The position numbers and the translations under genes are program-made. Positions 56,372 to 64,000 of a stretch of DNA of 64,000 bases are shown here, in pieces. Origin of the DNA: Orobanche coerulescens (taxonomy: Eukaryota > Streptophyta > Magnoliopsida > Lamiales > Orobanchaceae); contig CM065804.1 in NCBI GenBank assembly GCA_033398695.1, positions 6,371,001 through 6,435,000 on the forward strand. The letters are read 5' to 3'. Positions within the stretch are counted from its first letter, which is position 1, and each line of letters begins with the position of its first letter. The notes beneath the pieces were generated by a model that saw only the letters and a list, made by a program, of their open reading frames with translations, searched no databases and had not been told where the DNA came from.

Positions 56372-57464
56372 TGTTGGTAATTTATCTGTTTTACAAATTT
56401 GCTGGGCAAAAAATAAAATACAACTGGAAAAACAAATTACAACTCGAAACTCAGAAACTACAGGACTCAGCGAAGAAGAAAATTACAGAACTCGAAACAG
56501 AATTGAAAAAAAAAATACAAGAAAATAAATTATAAAAAAACCGTAAAGTAATGCCGAGTCGAGGAATCCTCTATCCGCAAGACGAAATACGCCCCAGTAG
56601 TGCTCTCGGTTCTGACGTATCGCCCCCAAAGATAAAACGGCAACGTCTCGTAGGTAGTAGCACCACAAGACCTACGAGCTCCGGCGAACTGGAAGAGGTG
56701 AGGACAGAGTCTGATGATATGCAGAGGATGATAAAAATCGTATGTTTATGCTCGGCCAAATTGCATGTGCCGATGCAGAGGGATGTATGCCTATTTATAG
56801 GCCATTCACACCTGCAGGATCAGATTAATACACCACTAATGGCTATCATAATGCGATCATTTATGCCGATCAATTTGAACAATGGGACGCACTGGATGTA
56901 TTCAGCTCCTTAACCATCGGACGGATGTACCTGGACATCTTTATGTGCACATACGAGCCCAACTACGTTGTTGAGCTTGTCCAAAAAATTCTTTAAGCTA
57001 GCCCAAGGCCAAGCTCACGGCCAAGCCCACGAACAGGCCCAAAGACCAGCCCAAAGACCAATTGCCAAGATCCAAGATCCAAGATCCAAGTCCAAGGCCA
57101 AGGTCCAAGGTCCACGGCACGCGGCTCGCGGCTCGCGGCTCGCGGCCGCGGCCGAGGCCGAGGCGAGGCGGGCGGGCGGCGGCGGCGCGCGCGTGTGGGC
57201 TTTAAGCCCATACACATGTGCCATTAATTATTACATTCATAAAGGTAACTCCTTATATATTAGAATAATGATGGTTCATTATTCAATGTGGGATTCCATC
57301 CCTTATTAATTCACAATTAAGTGAAATTTTAATTCACTATTTCTCACTCACCGGGAATCGGTTTAGAGAAAGTGAATATACCACGATCATCTACTCGGAA
57401 CGTAGATCGATCCTATGATATTTAATTTTACAAAATAAAATTAAAATCATTAACGATTCCAACA
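56372..57464 (-). repeat. 3' LTR of the copia element
   Basis: Contains a repeat-rich, GC-rich stretch at about 57000-57190: ccaag/gcccaag runs, then gcggctcgcggctcgcgg and a CG-rich block before gtgtgggctttaagcccat. The 5' LTR has lost about 160 bp there. Chance proline/arginine-rich ORFs run through it. Confidence 0.9.
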
Positions 57465-58004
57465 ATCCCCCACATGAGTGAAAATAGCCCAAATGCAATA
57501 TGCAGACTCAAGCTCAGTCCTCAAGAGGCGTTAAAGTATAAGGATAGGTAGTTCGTGACTTTGAACCTTCCATAGTTAACATCATCGGGTACACAGGCGG
57601 ATTAGTGGCTTGATGCTTTGAACTATTCCCCCACGGCGTGCACCGAGACAATGGTGCTAACACTTGAACACCTCAACCTCATTCGTTCTCACGTTTTGTG
57701 TCCTTTGCGGGCCTCGACACCCCTTTGATTCATAAGTGTATTTCATGAAGCGGCCCCCACTTCTCACTTATATAGGTGATTCTTTACCGAGTATCTTGCC
57801 ATACTCAACCTCCTTGAGGTCTTTAGGAATCATTAAAAGTCATAGACTTAACCTCACCACTAGGCAAGCTTTCAACACTCAATTGCTCTATAGGGAATAA
57901 ACTTAGATGAGTGTTTCACACGAACTCTCATAGTTTAGTTCTCCCATTGAACCAAGTTCTTGGGATCTCCAGTCATCTTGGTTGGGTTACCACTATGATA
58001 ATTC

Positions 58005-60591
58005 TCAATTTGTGGATTTTAAACCCATTCCCTCTAGTAATTTATTCATTTGATCACGGTTTAACCCTTTGATTAGCGGATCCGCTAGATTATCCATTGA
58101 CCTCACATAGTCAATAGAGATAACCCCATTTTTGATCAAATGTCTCACGGTATTATGGCGTCGACGAATATGTCGAGACTTTCCATTATACACGTTACTT
58201 CTCGCCCTACCAATAGCAGCTTGGCTATCACAGTGAATCATCACTGCAGGCACTGGCTTGGACCAACATGGAATATCTTCTAGAAAGTTTCTGAGCCATT
58301 CGGCTTCTTCACCAGCTTTGTCCAAAGCTATGAATTCCGATTCCATGGTGGATCGGGCTATACACGTTTGTTTCGCGGACTTCCACGAGACAGTTCCACC
58401 CCCAATGATAAACACATAACCACTTGTCGAAAATAAACTTTTCGTATCGGATATCCAATTCGCATCACAGTACCCTTCAAGTACCGGGGGGTATCTCGAA
58501 TAGTGTAGTCCAAGGTTTTGAGTATACTTTAAGTACCTCAAAACTCTAACGAGAGCTTTCCAGTGTTCCTTGCTTGGATTGCTCGTGTAACGACTCAATT
58601 TGTTCACAGCGCAAGCTAAATCGGGTCGAGTGCAATTTGTAAGATACATTAAACACCCAATGACTCGTGCATATTCTTCTGTGCAACGGGGTCCCCTCGA
58701 TTTTTGCTCAAGTGATCATTTAAATATATTGGGGTCTTAGCCGGCAAGCTATCAAAAGCATTAAACTTCTTGAGAACTTTCTCGGCATAGTGAGATTGTG
58801 TCAAGATGATTCCATCTGATTTTCTCAAAATTTTCATTCCAAGAATCACATCGGCTAGCCCCATGTCTTTCATGTCAAAATTTCTTTTTAACATGTTCTT
58901 AGTATCGTTAATCACTTGTATATTGTTACCCATGATTAACATGTCATCTATATAAAGACACACAATAACATAACCGTTATTAGTGTTCTTAATATAAACA
59001 CATTTATCACACTCGTTTATTTTAAAACCATTTGATAACATTACATTATCAAATTTCAAGTGCCACTGTAGTGGAGCTTGTTTCAATCCATATAGGACTT
59101 AACCGGTTTGCATACCTTTTCGCTTGTCCAGTACAACAAACCCTTCAAAGTTGATCCATATAGATCTCTTCATCCGATCACCGCTCGTAAATGCGTCTTA
59201 ACATCCATTTGATGAATCTCAAGATCGTGCAAAGCAAAGAATCGCGAGAAGCACTCGAATAGATGTAATTCTCGTTACGGTGAATAGGTATCGAAAAAAT
59301 CGTACCCTTCCTTCTGTTTGAAACCTTTGACTACTAAACGAGCTTTATACTTGTCAATTGACCCATCAGCCTTGTACTTTCTTTTAAGGATCCATTTGCA
59401 TCCTAAGGGCTTACAACCTTCAGGTAAATCAACCAAAACCCAAGTTTGGTTTTGTAAAATTGAGTCAATTTCACTCTGAACAGCTTCTTTCCAGAGCAAC
59501 CCGTCTGGTCTGGCATAAGCTACTTTGATCGACGTTGGTTCTTCATCCAGCATGAATGCTATGTAGTCAGGTCCAAATGTCTTTGGTGTCCTCACCCTAC
59601 TACCACGTCTCGGTTCTACATCTTCCATATTAGATCTCGATCGCTTACGTGACTTTGGATCTACATCCACGGGTTTTGAACTTGTTCCTTCATCTTCAAC
59701 TCTATTGTTAGAATTAGTCTCAACTTTATCATTATCCTTACAAGGATATATGTTTTCAAAGAATACAGCATTCCTTGATTCAATTGTTGTTCCCACAGTC
59801 ATTTCAGGAACTTCTGACTTGTGGATAACAAACCGATAGGCACTACTGTTTAGTGCATACCCAATAAAGATACAATCGACCGTCTTAGGTCCGATTTTAA
59901 CTTGTTTAGGAAGAGGTACCTCAACCTTAGCCAAACACCCCCACACTTTGAGATATTTGTATGCAGGTTTTCTACCTTTCCACAACTCATAAGGGGTAAT
60001 ATCCTTACCTTTGCGTGGAATCTTGTTCAATATGTAGTTGGCTGTCAGGACAGCTTCCCCCCACATGTTTTGGGGCAACCCTGAACTAATCAATAAGACA
60101 TTCATCATATCTTTAAGGGTTCGATTCTTACGTTCAGCAACGCCATTAGATTGTGGTGCATATGGAGCTGTTGTTTGATGAATTATACCACTTTCGTTGC
60201 ATAATTCCTCAAACGGGGCTACATATTCGCCACCTCTATCGCTTCGAACCATCTTAATACGACAGCCTAATTGATTCTCGACTTCATTCTTGAAGTTCTT
60301 AAAAGCTTCAATAGCCTCATCTTTACTTCTCAAAAGATAAAGATAACAATATCTTGTGCAATCATCTATAAAAGTGATAAAGTACTTCTTACCACCTCTA
60401 GTTTGCACAAACTTTAAATCACACACATCTGTGTGAATTAATTCAAGGGGTTGTGTGTTTCGTTTTACCGAATGAAACGGAAGTTTCGTCATTTTTGCTT
60501 CAACACAAATTTCACATTTGTTTTGAGTATTGACTTCATTTAATTTTAGTAAATCTAAGTTTACTAATCTTTTTATAGCATTTAGATTCAC
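58005..60591 (-). pseudogene. Copia pol: integrase, RT and RNase H, broken
   Basis: 60591-59275 has the integrase core HTDVCDLKF (first D), [11 protein letters not shown] (second D) and [11 protein letters not shown] (E), then the RT start [20 protein letters not shown]. It is cut by a stop at FFDTYSP. 59087-59274 holds stops and frame changes. 59086-58649 has the RT palm with YIDDMLIMGNN. 58649-58005 has RNase H with [17 protein letters not shown] and [11 protein letters not shown], ending in TAA. Catalytic residues survive, so decay is by a few lesions. The GAG-preintegrase part begins just before 60591 with poor continuity upstream. Confidence 0.88.
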
Positions 60592-61165
60592 ATGACCTAA
60601 TCTACAATGCCATAAATCGTAACACTACCAAGTAAGAGGAAGCGGAGCATTTTCATTAGCATTCTTGGACTTGGTTACATGGCGTTTAGCCAAAGCATTA
60701 AGTTTAAAGAGTCCCTCCGTGAGGTAACCCTTACCAAGAAACCTATCAAACTTTTTTATGATAATTTATCCGACTCAAACACTAGTTTAAACCCCTTTTT
60801 AACTAGTATAGAGCCCGAGATCGATTCTTCCTCATATCCTAACATGAAGCACATTCTTCAAGGTGAGTGTCTGTCCGGACGTAAGTTTGAGGTCCACTTC
60901 TCCAACTCCGATAATTTCGGATGAAGTCGGATTCCCCATGTTGAGCTTCCTTCCTCAACGCCTTGATAGTTCTTAAATTGGCTCCTATCGGCACTAACGT
61001 GGGCGGTCGCACTGTCGACGTACCAACCACCTTGGTTCTCAACGTGGTTGACTTCTTCTGACCACAAAGAAGAAGGTCATCCTCTTTCCATCCGCCGTTA
61101 GACTCGGCGATGTTGGCAACATGTTTCTTCCTCTTGTTGGCCTTCGGCTTCGGCGCCTTTTCGCC
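60592..61165 (-). pseudogene. Copia gag end, protease and spacer, with several frameshifts
   Basis: The protease motif WYVDSATAHVSADRSQF (usual WxxDSGA; one residue lost) lies in one frame at about 61010-61030. The preceding KAPKPKANKRKKHVANIAES is in a second frame, and [17 protein letters not shown] text in a third. At least three frameshifts fall between about 61165 and 60900. A stop-rich stretch leads to the integrase. Confidence 0.65.
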
Positions 61166-62214
61166 GTATGCCCATGTTTGCCATGATTGAAGCAATCACC
61201 ATCAAACTTCTTGACCGGTTGCTTCCCTTTGCTCTTGTTTTGGACACTTGGGCGAGCCCTTTTATTGGAGGGACCGCCATGCTCCAACAGATTGGCCTTA
61301 GCATCAATCAGGCCTTTTGGTTTGTGGTCATTTTTGCGCACGTCAGACTCGATGTGCAATTTCACAATCAAGTCTTCAAGAGTCATCTCCTTTCGCTTGT
61401 GCTTAAGGTAGCTCTTGAAGTCTTTCCAACTGGGGGGCAACTTTTCGATCACAGTTGCAACGGTAAAAGCGTCCGGTAGGGCCATTCCTTCGGCATTGAC
61501 ATCATGAACGATGAGTTGGAACTCTTGCACTTGTTCCATGATTGGTTTTGAGTCAACCATCTTGTAGTCCAAATATTTGGCGACTACAAATTTCTTTGTA
61601 CCTGCATCATCACTACGGTACTTCTTTTCAAGTGCCTCCCACATCTCTTTTGATGTGTTTACAACAGAATAAACATTGTACAAACTATCTTCTAAAGAAT
61701 TCAGAATAAAGTTTTTACAAAGATAGTCTCCATTGTGCCAGTTGTCATAAGCAGCTCGGACTGTAAAACTAGTATCTTGAGCATTTGGCACCGGTGGCGC
61801 ATCTTCCTTAAGGAAGTTAGCAAACCCCAATGTTGTTAAATAGAACAACATCTTTTGTTGCCACCTTTTAAAGTCGGCACCACCAAACTTTGGTGGCTTC
61901 TCGGCGGTAGGCATCATCCTAGGCCCCGAGGTTGTTCCAAAAAAGGAACCACTCGTGTTGAACCCGTAGGCTCCAACACTAGATCCTAACATGGATCCCA
62001 CGGTACCACTAAAAGTGGAACCAACGGTGCCACTCGAGGTGGATCCACCGGTAGTCAGAAAGGGGTTCGAAAACACCCATGGAGTTGTTGCTGAGGTAGT
62101 CGAGCTCATCATGCTGGACAAGGTTGCGGCAATTGTGTTTGCCACGTTCGAAGCGGCGGTCGCGGAGGCAAAAGCAGCGGCGGTGTTGGAGTCGGTGGAA
62201 GCAGCAGTCGTCAT
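61166..62214 (-). pseudogene. Copia gag, open until a frameshift at the zinc knuckle
   Basis: Start chosen at ATG 62212-62214 (MTTAASTDSNTAAAF). A Ser/Thr/Gly-rich N-terminus of about 100 residues is followed by the gag core (FGGADFKRWQQKMLFYLTTL; SYLKHKRKEMTLEDLIVKLH), as in copia UBN2/DUF4219-type gags. The knuckle reads CFNHGKHGHTAK: the second Cys is His and the frame shifts just after, losing the last Cys. The frame stays open to 61039 but is out of register beyond about 61165. Confidence 0.8.
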
Positions 62215-62257
62215 CTCCAATTATAGGATTCAGCAAGTATTTATTTCGTCTTGCGCT

Positions 62258-63190
62258 TGTTGGTAATTTATCTGTTTTACAAACTTGCTGGGCGAAAAAT
62301 AAAATACAACTGGAAAAACAAATTACAACTCGAAACTCAGAAACTACAGGACTCAGCGAAGAAGAAAATTACAGAACTCGAAACAGAATTGAAAAAAAAA
62401 ATACAAGAAAATAAATTATAAAAAAACCGTAAAGTAATGCCGAGTCGAGGAATCCTCTATCCGCAAGACGAAATACGCCCCGGTAGTGCTCTCGGTTCTG
62501 ACGTATCGCCCCCAAAGATAAAACGGCAACGTCTCGTAGGTAGTAGCACCACAAGACCTACGAGCTCCGGCGAACTGGAAGAGGTGAGGACAGAGCTCCG
62601 ACTGATGATATGCAGAGGATGACAAAAAACTGTATGTTTATGCTCAGTTCGAAATTGCATGTGCTGATGCAGAGGGATGTATGCCTATTTATAGGCCATT
62701 CACACTGCAGGGATCAGGATTAATACAGCCACTAATGGCTATCATAATGCAGTCATTTATGCTGCATTATGGTCAGGAGTTACGAATTTCAAACAAATGG
62801 CAGGGGTTACGAAATTCCAAGGCCAAGGTCCAAGGTCCAAGGTCCGCGGCACGCGGCACGCGGCTCGCGGCCGCGGCCGAGGCGAGGCGGGCGAGCGGCG
62901 GCGCGCGCGTGTGCGCGCGTGTGGGCTTTAAGCCCATACACATGTGCCATTAATTATTACATGCATAAAGGTAACTCCTTATATACTAGAATAATGATGG
63001 TTCATTATTCAATGTGGGATTCCATCCCTTATTAATTCACAATTAAGTGAAACTTTAATTCACTATTTCTCACTCACCGGGAATCGGTTTAGAGAAAGTG
63101 AATATACCACGATCATCTACTCGGAACGTAGATCGATCCTATGATATTTAATTTTACAAAATAAAATTAAAATCATTAACGATTCCAACA
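62258..63190 (-). repeat. 5' LTR of the copia element
   Basis: Collinear with 56372-57464 apart from the GC-rich internal loss (around 62820-62920) and scattered substitutions. It ends at 63190 followed by the TSD GAAGG and L1 sequence. Confidence 0.9.
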
Positions 63191-63550
63191 GAAGGTTGGG
63201 ATATGCCAGAGTTCTTGTTGGGGTTGATGCTAGGAAGGATTTATTGGATAAGATTGAAGTGGTGTATAGAGGAAGTAATTTTCTACAGGAGTCTAAATTT
63301 GTGAAAGTTTGGAAGCCTCCTACTTGCAGTCATTGTGGTGTGTTTGGGCATAATTTTTGTGCTTGTAAAGTAAGGCCTAGATCAGCAATTGAAGAAGCAA
63401 ATATGGTGAAAGAAAATGAACTGAATGATAAGAAGGATGATAATACTGATGCAGAGGGGTTTAAAAAAGTTTCATATGCTAAAAAGAAGAAGGATGCAGT
63501 CCTCAAGTGAATAATGTGAAAAATAATGCTAATTTTAGAAATGGTGTGAG
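63191..63550 (+). pseudogene. L1 LINE ORF1 fragment (copy C), right of the copia insertion
   Basis: Continues the interrupted DUF4283 domain (GYARVLVGVDARKDLLDK), then the CCHC knuckle CSHCGVFGHNFCAC and a Lys/Glu-rich tail; a stop ends the frame at 63510. It lacks the solo LTR present in copy B, so it shows that insertion's empty site (aggaagtaattttc). It is cut at 63550 by a DNA element. Confidence 0.85.
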
Positions 63551-64000
63551 TAGAGGTGGTATGTGGGCCGGTCGCAGAACAGCCTGGCACGCTTAAAAAC
63601 CGGCCCGGACCGGCCCGTTTACTATTTGGCCCGGACCGGCCCGTGTACATTTAAGTTATGTGGGCCTTAGGGGCCTTTGTTTTAGAGGCCCGGCCCGGAC
63701 CGACCCGAGCCCGCCTAAAACCGTTGGCCCGGCACGGACCGGCCCGAGCCCGTGTTAGCCCGTGAACCGGGAAGGCCCGATCCGTTTAGCCCGTCTAAAG
63801 ACCGTGAACTGGGAATGCCCAATAGGGTTTTTTATTTCTTTCCCATCAATTTATAGCCTGAAAAAGGTACAAAATTCAGTTTTCATTTAGTAAATCACAT
63901 CTTATTATGTCCAAGAGGCATGCAGTAGTGAGAGTACATTTCAGCATTCTATGTCCACTAACATTTCACACCCGACAATAGTCCGATGCACTATAGGAGC
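63551..64000. mobile_element. Left end of a probable hAT-type DNA element, running off the window
   Basis: Begins tagaggtggtatgtgggcc in the middle of L1 sequence; copy B reads ggtgtgaggaggg without interruption. Subterminal repeats of cccggaccggcccg follow (63610-63780), common near hAT ends in plants. The expected 8-bp TSD would be ggtgtgag, but its partner is outside. No coding region in the visible 450 bp. Confidence 0.5.

Larger units (their letters stand above)
56372..63190 (-). mobile_element. Ty1/copia element, minus strand, TSD GAAGG
   Basis: LTRs at 56372-57464 (3', 1093 bp) and 62258-63190 (5', 933 bp) start tgttggtaatttatctg and end cgattccaaca, flanked by GAAGG at 56367-56371 and 63191-63195. 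Interior order on the minus strand is gag, protease, integrase, RT, RNase H, the copia order. A purine tract (catgtgggggat, plus 57465-57476) precedes the 3' LTR. The sequence after the 5' LTR (agcgcaagacgaaataaa) is not the usual initiator-Met site. Clade unassigned. Several frameshifts and stops make it non-autonomous now. Confidence 0.93.

Noticed and set aside
56993..57224. Pro/Arg/Ala-rich ORFs
   Set aside because: They are readings of the GC-rich repeat in the copia 3' LTR; no conservation in the partner LTR.

Overview
This is plant nuclear repeat DNA, probably eudicot (possibly asterid, low confidence). I see no intact single-copy host gene. Nearly everything is nested retroelements: Ty3/gypsy Tekay-like and Tat-like, Ty1/copia Ivana-like, SIRE-like and one unassigned clade, L1 and RTE LINEs, one SINE and several MITEs. 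They surround three copies of a duplicated segment carrying the last two exons of a Raf-like protein kinase. Element ends were set by finding TG...CA termini and matching target-site duplications (TSDs).

Layout. 1-5039: a long Tekay-like LTR cut by the window start and split by a solo LTR (1242-4059, TSD CATTG). 5040-7028: a decayed Ivana/Oryco-like copia tail. 7030-8137: AT-rich DNA with a foldback MITE. 8138-9806 plus 20869-21791: segment copy A, split by a minus-strand solo LTR (9807-20868, TSD AGGAA). That LTR is itself split by an element with two 4-kb LTRs and only 380 bp inside (11728-20121, TSD CGCGG). 21792-22597 plus 31444-33400: decayed element interior, split by a complete Tekay chromovirus (22598-31438, TSD ATCGA) whose gag-pol frame is broken only by six TAG codons. 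33401-36062: a second minus-strand LTR of the 9807 family. 36063-36986: segment copy B. 36987-41971: an L1 LINE carrying a SINE, a 5'-truncated RTE LINE and a solo LTR. 41972-46585: an inverted LTR fragment, then a Tat element. 46586-53437: the 3' part of a SIRE-like copia on the minus strand, whose LTR holds a gag-only element (47302-51752, TSD CATAC). 53438-56085: segment copy C, with the empty site for the solo LTR. 56086-63550: another copy of the same L1, split by a minus-strand copia (56372-63190, TSD GAAGG). 63551-64000: the start of a probable hAT element.

The parts are related as insertions and duplications, not as a pathway. The paralogous copies give several empty sites, so much of the order of events can be read directly.

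The most unusual signal is in the LTR promoters. The 4-kb Tekay-like LTR and the unrelated copia LTR both carry, just upstream of a TATA box, about a dozen TACGTACG palindromes in runs spaced exactly 23 bp, with unlike spacers. The other Tekay-like LTRs carry GCCGCGGCAC palindromes, mostly in pairs about 21 bp apart, in the same position. Two elements have inserted inside such arrays.
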